Below the pieces are notes generated by a model that had not been told where the DNA came from, did no database searches, and worked only from the letters and a program-made list of their open reading frames with translations. The translations under genes were made by a program, and so were the position numbers. Positions 7,665 to 15,569 of a stretch of DNA of 64,000 nucleotides are shown here, piece after piece. Positions within the stretch are counted from its first letter, which is position 1, and the number at the start of each line of letters is the position of its first letter. The stretch covers positions 186,001 through 250,000 of the forward strand of contig NZ_FUIH01000006.1 of assembly GCF_900162695.1 (NCBI RefSeq), written 5' to 3'. This DNA comes from Virgibacillus siamensis. GTDB taxonomy: Bacteria; Bacillota; Bacilli; Bacillales; Amphibacillaceae.

Positions 7665-8626
7665 GTGTCCAAGGGTTTCAATTTTGCTTCAATCTCATCG
7701 CGTTGGTTTTCAAAAAATGGCGGCAGTGCAAGCGTTTCTCCCAGGTGGTCGGGATCCTCATCCGTTGTGAAACCTGGTCCATCTGTGGCAAGTTCAAATA
7801 AGATACCGTTTGGTTCTCTGAAATAGAGAGACTTGAAATAAAAGCGATCAACCAGTCCGGAGTTGGGGATGCGTGCTTCTTTAACCCTGTCCCGCCATAC
7901 AGCCAATTCCTCTTCGTTATCAACACGAAAAGCTACATGATGTACACTTCCGCGGCCGGGTCGTTCACGTGGGAGATCAGGTTGGATTTTCAAATGAACC
8001 TCGGCTCCTGTTCCGCCTTCACCAGTTTCAAAAACAAGAACATCTTCCTGATTGCCTTCTGTTGACGAATAACTTCCCGTCTGTTTGAACGTAAGCAGGT
8101 CCGTTAAGACGTTAAACGTTGGTTCCGGGTCTTTTACGGTCAATGTAACCGGGCCAAGGCCTACGATTCCTTTTTCGTTGGGGACAGGGCTCTTATCCCA
8201 AGGGGTCCCTCCTGCAACACCGTTATTTTTTTCATCGGAAACAAGTGCAAGCCGCTGGTCTTCCGGATCACGGAAAGATATCAATTTTCTTCCGTATTGT
8301 TCTGTTATACCATCGTGATCAACGTTATAGGAATCAAGCCTATCAATCCAGTATTCAAGCGACTGGTCATCCGGAACCCTTAATGCAGTAGTTGAAATAC
8401 TGCTGTTGCCGGCATAGGTATGACCGGCATTCGGAATCTCAAAAAAGGTAAAATCAGTGCCCGGATTTCCTTGCTCATCCGCGTAAAATAAATGGTAAAC
8501 GGATGGATCGTCCTGATTTATCGTTTTTTTGACAAGCCGCAGCCCAAGTACTTCGGTATAAAAGCGATAGTTATTTTTCGCATTGGCAGTAATTGCTGAT
8601 ACATGGTGAATGCCTCTTAAATTCAT
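7646..8626 (-). CDS. Ring-cleaving dioxygenase, VOC family (MhqO/MhqA-like)
   Basis: 326 residues from the ATG at 8626, which has AAGGAGG eight bases upstream; a TTG at 8644 would overlap that ribosome site. Two vicinal-oxygen-chelate modules are seen, each with its metal ligands: GIHHVSAIT at the start, and GRGSVHHVAFR then GILFELATD in the second half. The family includes hydroquinone/catechol-type dioxygenases that Bacillus induces under quinone stress (MhqO, MhqE, MhqA). Upstream are a promoter (TGGACG-17-TATAAT) and a half-match to the MhqR operator. A MhqR-like MarR gene lies at 55.8 kb in this window. Substrate unproven. Confidence 0.82.
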   Translation of the reverse strand: MNLRGIHHVSAITANAKNNYRFYTEVLGLRLVKKTINQDDPSVYHLFYADEQGNPGTDFTFFEIPNAGHTYAGNSSISTTALRVPDDQSLEYWIDRLDSYNVDHDGITEQYGRKLISFRDPEDQRLALVSDEKNNGVAGGTPWDKSPVPNEKGIVGLGPVTLTVKDPEPTFNVLTDLLTFKQTGSYSSTEGNQEDVLVFETGEGGTGAEVHLKIQPDLPRERPGRGSVHHVAFRVDNEEELAVWRDRVKEARIPNSGLVDRFYFKSLYFREPNGILFELATDGPGFTTDEDPDHLGETLALPPFFENQRDEIEAKLKPLDTKGPHS

Positions 8627-8648
8627 AGATGAAACCTCCTTCAATAAA

Positions 8649-8701
8649 TTATTATTAATTCAAGATAATTTTATTATAATCCAAACAAATGCATGCGTCC
8701 A
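8649..8701 (-). promoter_or_regulatory. Promoter and possible MhqR-type site of the dioxygenase gene
   Basis: On the minus strand the -35 is TGGACG (8696-8701), the spacer 17 bases and the -10 TATAAT (8673-8678). Just downstream, TTATCTTGAATTAATAATAA (8649-8668) keeps the left half of the known MhqR operator (ATCTCGAATTCGAGAT) but has a degenerate right half. Confidence 0.5.
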
Positions 8702-8710
8702 TTTTAATGC

Positions 8711-9280
8711 TTAGACTTGGTTGCAGGAATGATCCGGGCGTATCCCTTTTTGCAATTCCTGAATACTTAACCCAAAATCCATCTGCAGATGCGGGTAATC
8801 GGGACTGCGCCAGTCACCACCCCATTCAAACCCAAGTTCTTTTGCGATTTCCGCCACTTCAAACCAATCGGGATGCCCGTTGCGATTCCCATCATACGCT
8901 GTGCTCCAGATAATTTCTCCCTTGTTATTACGCAATGCATAATCAATCGCCAGCCCGTAATTATGGTACGATTCGCCCCCTTTGGCAAAGGTTACGATGC
9001 TTCCGGCAACAGTACGTCCCCGGGCATATAATGCATTCTGTTCTTTCTTTGAGCGGACTTTATCTGTTATGGCTACGTTGATTCCGCGTTTGGAGGATTG
9101 TTGGATCAGTTTTTCTGTTTTTTCAGCAACAGTTGGATCCAGTCCTCCTGATGGGCGAGTGTACCGCGCAGTATTTTTGCATGGATCTGTTTGCTGATCC
9201 TGATTATAAAGAATGAAAAGCAGCCCGACGAATAAAATGATCAATATCCAGGCTGTGATGTCTTTACGATAAAATTTCAA
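8711..9280 (-). CDS. Membrane-anchored M15 peptidase, CwlK-like (L-alanyl-D-glutamate endopeptidase type)
   Basis: 189 residues from the TTG at 9280, chosen for the GGGAG ribosome site nearby; the frame could extend further upstream but lacks a better start. One N-terminal membrane segment (TAWILIILFVGLLFILY) places the catalytic domain outside. The metal-binding motifs of peptidase family M15 are present: SYHNYGLAIDYA (His and Asp ligands) and YPHLQMDFG (His ligand). The family cuts peptide cross-bridge stems in peptidoglycan (CwlK, VanY). Stand-alone gene, divergent from the PlsY-like gene. Confidence 0.82.
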   Translation of the reverse strand: MKFYRKDITAWILIILFVGLLFILYNQDQQTDPCKNTARYTRPSGGLDPTVAEKTEKLIQQSSKRGINVAITDKVRSKKEQNALYARGRTVAGSIVTFAKGGESYHNYGLAIDYALRNNKGEIIWSTAYDGNRNGHPDWFEVAEIAKELGFEWGGDWRSPDYPHLQMDFGLSIQELQKGIRPDHSCNQV

Positions 9281-9426
9281 TGTTACGTCTCCCAAGCTGT
9301 AAGTTATACCTATTATATCGCATGTGTACAATTGGTTGGAAAGAAAACATGGCGATAGTTTCAAAAACAATCTGTCTTGCGATTCCGTGGGGGCGTATAT
9401 AGAATAAGACTAAAGGAGGGGGAAGA

Positions 9427-10047
9427 ATGTATGTGCTTTTTGTCATGCTGATTGGCTACCTGGCCGGCTGTATTCATGGTTCCCAGCTTGTCGGAAAAAT
9501 AAAGAAAGTAAATATAAAAAAGAGCGGCGTTAAGAACTCCGGTGCCTCCAACACGACGATTTTACTTGGCTGGAAATTCGGAATCATTGTCGCACTGATT
9601 GATATTTTCAAAGCTACTTTATCGGTATTATTCGTTTTATATATTCTCAATGGGCAAGGCATTACCGAAGAGATGCATACATTGCTTGTTTATATAAATG
9701 CCCTATTCATTATTATCGGACATAATTATCCGGTCCAGATGCGGTTCAGCGGTGGGAAAGGTACGGCATCATTGATTGGTGTCTTGCTGGCAATAGATTG
9801 GAAAATTGCATTAATCGGTATTGCGATATTGCTTTTATTTACATTGGCCACAGACTATCTGGTGGTTGGTGTTCTGTTTATGTATATTTCTTTTCTGGTT
9901 ACCACTTATTTATTCTTTGGAATCGAACCGGCAATGGTTGTCGTGTTATTATCGGTTATGAGCATACTGAAACATATGGAGAATTACAGACGTATTATCA
10001 GCAAGGAAGAAACAAAGCTTTCCAGTATGTTCCGAAAAGAATCATAG
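9427..10047 (+). CDS. PlsY-like glycerol-3-phosphate acyltransferase family membrane protein
   Basis: 206 residues with about five membrane segments. PlsY transfers acyl groups from acyl-phosphate to glycerol-3-phosphate. Motif 2 is good: GHNYPVQMRFSGGKGTAS. Motif 1 is altered (VKNSGASNTTILLG instead of the usual SGNIGATN) and motif 3 is weak (KHMENYRRIISKEETK). This is therefore likely a paralogue, not the principal PlsY. The ribosome site AAAGGAGGGGG precedes the ATG. The DUF456 gene follows after 13 bases. Confidence 0.75.
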   Translation: MYVLFVMLIGYLAGCIHGSQLVGKIKKVNIKKSGVKNSGASNTTILLGWKFGIIVALIDIFKATLSVLFVLYILNGQGITEEMHTLLVYINALFIIIGHNYPVQMRFSGGKGTASLIGVLLAIDWKIALIGIAILLLFTLATDYLVVGVLFMYISFLVTTYLFFGIEPAMVVVLLSVMSILKHMENYRRIISKEETKLSSMFRKES

Positions 10048-10060
10048 ATGGAGGAAACAG

Positions 10061-10546
10061 ATGCTTGATATTATTATGTGGATTATAATCATTGCGTTGT
10101 TTATTTTAAGTTTTGTCGGGATTATTTTTCCGATTATCCCGTCACCGCTTGTTTTGTGGATTGGCTATCTCCTGTATCACTTTGTCATTAATAACAGTGA
10201 ACTCACGGTTTTATTCTGGATTGGAATGGTTATTTTAACCATTATTCTTATTGTGTCTGATATTATTGCCAACAGTTATTTTGTGAAAAAATTCGGCGGC
10301 AGCAAATGGGGCGAACGTGGTGCAGCTGTGGCAGTTATTATCGGTTCGTTTATTTATCCGCCGTTTGGTATTATCGTGCTGCCATTCATTGTTGTGATTG
10401 TAATTGAAATGATGCAGAAGCGTTCTGCAAATGAAGCGATTCGTGCATCAGTCGGATCATTGATTGGATTTCTCGGCGGGGCTGTTGCGAAAGTGGTGCT
10501 GCAGCTCGTTATGATCGGCTGGTTCGTTGTTGACGTTATTTTTTGA
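10061..10546 (+). CDS. DUF456 family membrane protein
   Basis: 161 residues, almost entirely hydrophobic, with about four helices and Gly-rich turns (GSFIYPPFGIIVLPF, SLIGFLGGAVAK) typical of DUF456 proteins. Function is unknown. The ribosome site GATGGAGG precedes the start. It sits 13 bases after the PlsY-like gene and 20 before pdxK, so the three are probably co-transcribed. Confidence 0.75.
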   Translation: MLDIIMWIIIIALFILSFVGIIFPIIPSPLVLWIGYLLYHFVINNSELTVLFWIGMVILTIILIVSDIIANSYFVKKFGGSKWGERGAAVAVIIGSFIYPPFGIIVLPFIVVIVIEMMQKRSANEAIRASVGSLIGFLGGAVAKVVLQLVMIGWFVVDVIF

Positions 10547-10566
10547 TATAGAAAGGGTTTTGGTTT

Positions 10567-11403
10567 ATGAATTATCCATCACGTGTTATGACAATTGCCG
10601 GATCCGCAGCTGGCGGGAGTGCTGGTATTCAGGCGGATCTGAAGACATTTCAGGAATATGATGTGTACGGAATGAGCGCCATTACGGCAATCGTGGCATA
10701 CCATCCGAAAACCGGAAAAAACGTTCATCCGCAGTCAATTGAAGCGATTGAAGCACAATTTTCGACTGCGGTTAAGCAGGTTGGAGTGGATGCGCTGAAA
10801 ACGGGAATGCTTTTTTCAACAGAAGTAATTGAATTAGTGGCAGCTATCATTTCTGATTCAAATGTGGATACCGTAGTAGTCGATCCGGTGATGGTAGGAA
10901 AGCTTGATTCCAAATTGCTTGAGGATGATGCCATCGAGGCATTAAAGGACAAGCTTATACCGCTGGCATCCATTATTACACCAAATATTCCGGAAGCATC
11001 CATCCTGCTTGGAGGACGGACACTGGATACAGTGGAACAATTGAAGCAAGCCGCGGTTGACCTGCATCAGTATGGACCAAAATATGTTTTGGTAAAAGGC
11101 GGCAGACTGAAAGGGCCGGCAGTTGACGTACTGTATGACGGCGAAACATTGATAACATATGAAGCACCAAGGATTGATACAGTAAATACGAGCGGTGCAG
11201 GATGTACCTACTCTGCAGCAATTACGGCGGAAATGGCAAAAGGAAAATCAGTTTCAGATGCTGTGCATGCAGCAAAAAGCTTCGTAACCACTGCTATTGC
11301 GAATGGCTTCTCCTATACGGAAATGGTTGGGCCCACATATCATGCGGCTGCCCGTAAATTCGGTGAAGCTCATCAAATTAAAGTTAAAGGGGAAGAAGAA
11401 TAA
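10567..11403 (+). CDS. pdxK: Pyridoxine/pyridoxal/pyridoxamine kinase PdxK (ThiD-like fold)
   Basis: 278-residue ribokinase-superfamily enzyme. The N-terminus MTIAGSAAGGSAGIQADLKT and the Bacillus phrase YGMSAITAIVAYHP match the B. subtilis PdxK group, which phosphorylates vitamin B6 vitamers although it resembles the HMP kinase ThiD. The ATP/anion-hole motif is DTVNTSGAGCTYSAA, with Cys in place of the usual Asp, as in this group. Other conserved parts are DPVMVGK and LVKGGRL. The stop overlaps the pncA start by one base. HMP kinase activity is the alternative. Confidence 0.82.
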   Translation: MNYPSRVMTIAGSAAGGSAGIQADLKTFQEYDVYGMSAITAIVAYHPKTGKNVHPQSIEAIEAQFSTAVKQVGVDALKTGMLFSTEVIELVAAIISDSNVDTVVVDPVMVGKLDSKLLEDDAIEALKDKLIPLASIITPNIPEASILLGGRTLDTVEQLKQAAVDLHQYGPKYVLVKGGRLKGPAVDVLYDGETLITYEAPRIDTVNTSGAGCTYSAAITAEMAKGKSVSDAVHAAKSFVTTAIANGFSYTEMVGPTYHAAARKFGEAHQIKVKGEEE

Positions 11404-11954
11404 TGGCAAAGCGTGCTCTAATTAATGTGGATTACACGGTTGACTTTGTTGCGGAAGATGGAAAACTTACTTGCGGCGAACCCGGGCAGGCTATAGAAGC
11501 AAAGGTGGTATCAATGACGAAGGAATTTATTGATGCCGGGGATTATGTTGTGTTTGCAATTGATGCGCATGAAGAAGGGGATACGTATCACCCGGAGTCA
11601 GAATTGTTTCCGCCGCATAATATTATTGGTACAACGGGTCAGGAACTATACGGTGACCTTGCTTCTGTTTATGAAGCAAATAAGAAGAAGGACAATGTCT
11701 ATTATTTTGATAAAACCAGGTATAGTGCATTTGCCGGAACCGATTTGGAGCTGAAGCTGCGGGAACGTGGAATTGAGGAACTTCATTTTGTCGGGGTATG
11801 CACGGATATATGTGTACTGCATTCCGCCGTTGAGGCATATAACAAAGGGTTTAAAATCGTTGTTCATAAAGATGCAGTGGCCAGCTTTAATGCTGCAGGG
11901 CATGACTGGGCACTTGGTCATTTTGAACATACGCTTGGTGCTAAGGTTTTATAG
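11403..11954 (+). CDS. pncA: Nicotinamidase (isochorismatase-like hydrolase)
   Basis: 183 residues. It converts nicotinamide to nicotinic acid in NAD salvage. The catalytic triad is present: Asp10 (LINVDYTVDF), Lys104 (FDKTRYSAF) and Cys137 (VGVCTDICV). A metal-site Asp/His pair is seen in AIDAHEEG and in the YHPESELFPPH segment. The start overlaps the pdxK stop by one base, coupling B6 and NAD salvage. Assignment is good for the family and likely for the reaction. Confidence 0.82.
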   Translation: MAKRALINVDYTVDFVAEDGKLTCGEPGQAIEAKVVSMTKEFIDAGDYVVFAIDAHEEGDTYHPESELFPPHNIIGTTGQELYGDLASVYEANKKKDNVYYFDKTRYSAFAGTDLELKLRERGIEELHFVGVCTDICVLHSAVEAYNKGFKIVVHKDAVASFNAAGHDWALGHFEHTLGAKVL

Positions 11955-11998
11955 GTTTCGGAAATACAGGTGTTCATAAAAAAGGGGAGTGGTCACTC

Positions 11999-12541
11999 AT
12001 GGTGTCTTTTAAATCGTATCAGTTTGAAAACTGCACGGTACAACAGGCTGTGGATACTGATGCAGATATGGTAATCGCTGTTCTGAAAGGGGCAGCGGAA
12101 TGGCTTGAATCGAAAGGTATCCAGCAGTGGGAGTATTTGCGGAGCGGAGGGGAAGACACCGAGATTAAAGCGGATATCCTGGCCGGAGCAACGTTTTTGG
12201 TGAAAGATAGTGATGGTCAGGTTGCAGCAACGTTTAATCTTTCATCAAAGCAAAATGAGTGGGATATAGATGTGTGGGGAATCCGGACCGACCGTGCTGT
12301 ATACTTGCACCGTTTGGCGGTTAATCGGAATTATCATCGTGCTGGCATCGGTAAAAAGACACTTGCCTGGATCATGGACAATATTGTGCTGCCGGATGGG
12401 TATATTCGATTGGATTGTGTCGGGGATAACCCTGTTTTGAATGAATATTATCTGGAGGCGGGGTTTGCATTTGCCGGTTATACTGATATCGATGCCGGCA
12501 AATTTTCCAAATATGAAATAGCAACGGACAGTGAGGCTTGA
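11999..12541 (+). CDS. GNAT family N-acetyltransferase
   Basis: 180 residues. The acetyl-CoA loop is clear: VYLHRLAVNRNYHRAGIGKK, with the RxxGIG pattern. The C-terminal part NEYYLEAGFAFAGYTDI is the usual final GNAT strand and turn. Substrate unknown. A GGGGAG ribosome site precedes the ATG. Its stop codon lies inside the -35 box of the downstream proS promoter, so the two units are packed end to end. Confidence 0.8.
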   Translation: MVSFKSYQFENCTVQQAVDTDADMVIAVLKGAAEWLESKGIQQWEYLRSGGEDTEIKADILAGATFLVKDSDGQVAATFNLSSKQNEWDIDVWGIRTDRAVYLHRLAVNRNYHRAGIGKKTLAWIMDNIVLPDGYIRLDCVGDNPVLNEYYLEAGFAFAGYTDIDAGKFSKYEIATDSEA

Positions 12542-12566
12542 CTTTGCCTTCTGCTCGATATATATT
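12538..12566 (+). promoter_or_regulatory. Promoter of the T-box/proS unit
   Basis: TTGACT (12538-12543), a 17-base spacer and TATATT (12561-12566). This is a near-consensus sigma-A promoter just upstream of the T-box leader. Confidence 0.75.
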
Positions 12567-12587
12567 GTACAATACAATACTCGAAAC

Positions 12588-12820
12588 GTTGAATAAGGAT
12601 TAGTACAGTTTGAACGTCTTTTACAGAGAGGAAATGGTCGGTGGAAATTTCCGAAGACACGAATTGGAACCTGCCTTGTAGTTCGCCATCGGAAAAGTGT
12701 TTTGCTGTAAGATGTGCGCGGTTCATGACCGTTATCATGCCAAGTGTGCAGGGTTACTCCTCTGCAAACAAGGGTGGTACCACCAAGCCTCGGTCCCTTA
12801 GCAGGATGGAGGTTTTTTTG
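12588..12820 (+). promoter_or_regulatory. T-box riboswitch (tRNA-Pro sensing) controlling proS
   Basis: Leader with stem I features (AGTACAG, GGTCGGTGGAAATTTCC apical part), the T-box core AGGGTGGTACCACC (12771-12784) and a terminator stem CCTC...GAGG followed by TTTTTTT (12788-12818). A CCT triplet at 12670-12672, followed by G, fits a proline specifier codon. Uncharged tRNA-Pro would bind the leader, disrupt the terminator and allow expression of the downstream prolyl-tRNA synthetase. Confidence 0.88.
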
Positions 12821-12913
12821 TGTCTCAGTATAAGCACAACGGAGCCAATGTTATGATGATTTATCGATGGCCGCGTTTTTCAATATATAAATTTTTAAAT
12901 AGAGGTGTTTGGA

Positions 12914-14353
12914 TTGGGCAAAAAAAATAAACAGTTTGTTGAGAAAATCACAGCTATGGAAGAGGACTTCGCACAGTGGTATACCGATGTAGTCAAACAG
13001 GCAGAACTGGTTGATTATGGTGCAGTCCGCGGAACAATGGTAATTAAGCCGCATGGATACGCAATTTGGGAAAATATTCAGGCTGAATTGGATCGGAAGT
13101 TTAAAGCAACGGGTCATACGAATGTATATTTCCCGTTGTTTATTCCGGAAAGCATGCTGCAAAAGGAAAAAGATCATATTGAAGGTTTTGCACCGGAGGT
13201 AGCCTGGGTCACACACGGCGGCGAAGAAGAACTGGCTGAGCGGATTTGTGTCCGTCCGACTTCTGAAGTTCTATTCGGTGAATATTATGCTAAAAATATT
13301 CACTCCTACCGTGATTTGCCAATGCTTTATAACCAGTGGAGCAATGTTGTCCGCTGGGAAAAGACAACACGTCCTTTCCTCCGCACATCAGAATTTTTAT
13401 GGCAGGAGGGGCACACATGCCATGCTACTGCTGAAGATGCACAGGAAGAAACTGCAAGAATGCTTGGTGTATATAAAGATGTTGCCGAAAATTACCTGGC
13501 CATTCCCGTTATCAGCGGTAAGAAAACCGAGAAGGAAAAGTTTGCCGGGGCTGATTATACGTTGACAATTGAAGCGTTAATGCATGACGGAAAAGCACTG
13601 CAGTCCGGTACATCGCATTATTTAGGAACAGGTTTTGCCGAGGCATTCGATATCCGTTATTTGGATAAAGAAGGGGACCAGCAGCCGGTTCATCAAACAT
13701 CATGGGGCATGTCGACCCGTATCATGGGTGCACTAATCATGGTTCACGGTGATAACCGCGGGCTTGTTATTCCGCCGCGAATTGCACCGACCCAGGCGAT
13801 GATTGTACCGATTGCTCAGCATAAAGAAGGCGTACTGGATAAAGCGTATGACTTACGTGATCAATTGAAGGAACTGGTTCGCGTAGATATTGATTCCAGC
13901 GATAAAATGCCAGGCTGGAAGTTCAATGAATATGAAATGAAAGGAATTCCGGTTCGTATTGAAATGGGACCGAAAGATATTGAGAAAGAACAGGTCGTTC
14001 TTGTTCGCCGGGATACCGGGGAAAAAGAATTTGTGGAACTGGATAAACTTGAACTCCGTCTGCCGGAACTTCTGGAAGAAATCCAACAAGGCCTTTATGA
14101 CAAGGCGCTTGCACACCGCAATGAAAAAACGACAATCGCAGCGAATATGGATGAATTCAAAAAGAATCTTGAAGAAACACCTGGATTTATCAAAGCAATG
14201 TGGTGCGGTGACATCGAATGCGAAGAGAAAATCAAGGAAGATACTGCCGCAACATCACGCTGTATACCATTTGAACAGGAAACGGTTTCCGATCAATGTG
14301 TCTGTTGCGGAAAAGAAGCAAAAGAACTTGTTTACTGGGCAAAAGCATATTAA
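12914..14353 (+). CDS. proS: Prolyl-tRNA synthetase, archaeal/eukaryote-like short type
   Basis: 479 residues from the TTG at 12914, which has AGAGGTG six bases upstream; a GTG at 12905 lies within that ribosome site. Class II synthetase that charges tRNA-Pro. Motifs include VRPTSEVLFGEYYAK, the motif 2 segment VVRWEKTTRPFLRTSEFLWQ and SWGMSTRIMGALIMVHGD. A C-terminal zinc-type domain has Cys in MWCGDIECEE and QCVCCGKEA. Length and order match the archaeal-type enzyme without the editing insertion, not the 560-residue bacterial ProRS. A housekeeping bacterial copy may exist elsewhere, as in the B. cereus group. Confidence 0.92.
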   Translation: MGKKNKQFVEKITAMEEDFAQWYTDVVKQAELVDYGAVRGTMVIKPHGYAIWENIQAELDRKFKATGHTNVYFPLFIPESMLQKEKDHIEGFAPEVAWVTHGGEEELAERICVRPTSEVLFGEYYAKNIHSYRDLPMLYNQWSNVVRWEKTTRPFLRTSEFLWQEGHTCHATAEDAQEETARMLGVYKDVAENYLAIPVISGKKTEKEKFAGADYTLTIEALMHDGKALQSGTSHYLGTGFAEAFDIRYLDKEGDQQPVHQTSWGMSTRIMGALIMVHGDNRGLVIPPRIAPTQAMIVPIAQHKEGVLDKAYDLRDQLKELVRVDIDSSDKMPGWKFNEYEMKGIPVRIEMGPKDIEKEQVVLVRRDTGEKEFVELDKLELRLPELLEEIQQGLYDKALAHRNEKTTIAANMDEFKKNLEETPGFIKAMWCGDIECEEKIKEDTAATSRCIPFEQETVSDQCVCCGKEAKELVYWAKAY

Positions 14354-14358
14354 GGTTA

Positions 14359-14393
14359 AAAATCGAGCGCGTTTATCGCCGCTCGATTTTTAA
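14359..14393 (+). terminator. proS terminator
   Basis: AAAATCGAGCG (14359-14369) pairs with CGCTCGATTTT (14380-14390), followed by T residues. Confidence 0.85.
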
Positions 14394-14424
14394 TATTGGC
14401 GTTCGAATGAGTTGGTCGGAAAAT

Positions 14425-14794
14425 AACTTTCGCGGGCGGGGAATCAACCGTCAAATGCGGGAATCAACCGTCCCAGTGAGAAATCAACCATCCTCAGCAG
14501 GATATCAACCATCGCGGGCGAGGAATCAACCATCAAAATGCAGTAATCAACCATCCTCGGCCGGGGAATCAACCGTCAAATGTGGAAATCAACCGTCCCA
14601 GTGAGGAATCGACCATCCTCGGCAGGGTATCAACCTTCGCGGGCGAGGAATCAACCTTCAAATGTGGGAATCAACCGTCCCAATGAGGAATCAACCATCC
14701 TCGGCCGGGTATCAACCTTCGCGGGCGGGGAATCAACCGTCAAAATGCAGTAATCAACCATCCTCAGCAAGATATCAACCTTCGCAGGTAACAA
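14425..14794. repeat. Minisatellite of 17 units of 20-22 bp with an 82-bp higher-order period
   Basis: Units begin ATCAACC (one is ATCGACC) at 14443, 14463, 14483, 14504, 14525, 14546, 14568, 14588, 14608, 14629, 14650, 14670, 14690, 14711, 14732, 14753 and 14774, with a partial unit before. The second half of each unit falls into four types: A (TCAAATGYGG or TCAAAATGCAG), B (TCCCARTGAG), C (TCCTCRGCMGG) and D (TCGCGGGCGRGG). The order is D-A-B-C-D-A-C-A-B-C-D-A-B-C-D-A-C-D. It lies between the terminators of two convergent genes. A frame through it is open only because of the repeats. Confidence 0.92.
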
Positions 14795-14802
14795 ATCAAT
14801 AA

Positions 14803-14833
14803 AAATAACACTCAATAGGTGAGCCTATGAGTG
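14803..14833 (-). terminator. Terminator of the glutathione peroxidase gene
   Basis: CACTCAATAGG (14809-14819) pairs with CCTATGAGTG (14824-14833) with one bulge. On the minus strand it is followed by TTATTTTTATT. Confidence 0.7.
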
Positions 14834-14841
14834 CTGGAGAA

Positions 14842-15330
14842 TTATGCGCCAAGGGCGGTTTCTATTTCTTTTGTAATAGTTTCCGGCTTTGTTTGCGGTG
14901 CAAACCGGTTAATAACTTCACCTTCCCGATTCACGAGGAATTTTGTGAAGTTCCACTTGATTTGTTTTGTTACCATGCCTTTCGCTTGGCTCGTCAGATA
15001 AACAAATAAAGGATGGGCGTGTTCACCTTTTACATCCACTTTGCTGAACATGGGGAAGTTCACTCCGTAATGTTTCCGGCAAAAATTGGATATTTCAGCA
15101 TCGGAACCGGGATCCTGGTTATGAAATTGATTGCATGGGAAACCGAGTACTTCAAACCCCTGATCTTTATATTTATCATATAATTTCTGAAGTCCGTCAA
15201 GCTGGGGTGTGAATCCGCATTCACTGGCAGTATTCACAATAAGAAGTACCTTACCTTCATATTCGGCCATTGATTTCAAGTCACCGAGGATTGTCATAGC
15301 GGAAAATTCATGGACACTGATAGGAATCAT
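14842..15330 (-). CDS. Glutathione peroxidase-family thiol peroxidase
   Basis: 162 residues; reduces peroxides with a catalytic Cys, in bacteria usually recycled by thioredoxin. The catalytic set is Cys38 (NTASECGFTPQ), Gln68 (FPCNQF) and Trp126/Asn127 (KWNFTKFLV). The start is unusual: the ATG at 15330 directly abuts AAAGGAGG with no spacer, and an ATC codon at 15319-15321 has better spacing and matches where homologues begin. The promoter lies only about 15 bases upstream. Monocistronic. Confidence 0.88.
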   Translation of the reverse strand: MIPISVHEFSAMTILGDLKSMAEYEGKVLLIVNTASECGFTPQLDGLQKLYDKYKDQGFEVLGFPCNQFHNQDPGSDAEISNFCRKHYGVNFPMFSKVDVKGEHAHPLFVYLTSQAKGMVTKQIKWNFTKFLVNREGEVINRFAPQTKPETITKEIETALGA

Positions 15331-15344
15331 CCTCCTTTATCCAA

Positions 15345-15405
15345 ATAATAGCAATTTTAGTGTATATGTGTCAAAGGGGGATAATATTATTACTGTAATA
15401 ATATT
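15345..15405 (-). promoter_or_regulatory. Promoter and Fur-family-like operator of the peroxidase gene
   Basis: Minus strand -35 TTGACA (15369-15374), spacer 18, -10 TATTAT (15345-15350). Just upstream of the -35 lies a perfect inverted repeat AATATTATTAC-T-GTAATAATATT (15383-15405), whose core TTATTAC-T-GTAATAA has the 7-1-7 layout of PerR/Fur/Zur boxes but does not match any one consensus exactly. Confidence 0.6.
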
Positions 15406-15569
15406 AATTTTCTTAAAACTTGAATCCCAGCCCGATAAAAGGTAAAATACTAAATAAAACGTTTTCTTAATCTTGTACAGTCGGAGGAAAACGTCTTCAT
15501 TTAGGATGAAGCACGCTGTTCTATCGACAGCATGTTTCCTATAAAATTTTATAAAAGGGGGAGTTTATT

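Noticed and set aside
14296..14604. Open frame of 102 codons through the end of proS and the minisatellite
   Set aside because: It is open only because the repeat unit lacks stops in that frame; no ribosome site and it overlaps the proS end and terminator.
14425..14794. CRISPR array
   Set aside because: Units are 20-22 bases of which only about 9 are constant, and the variable parts recur as four variants in a fixed order. There are no unique spacers and no cas genes.
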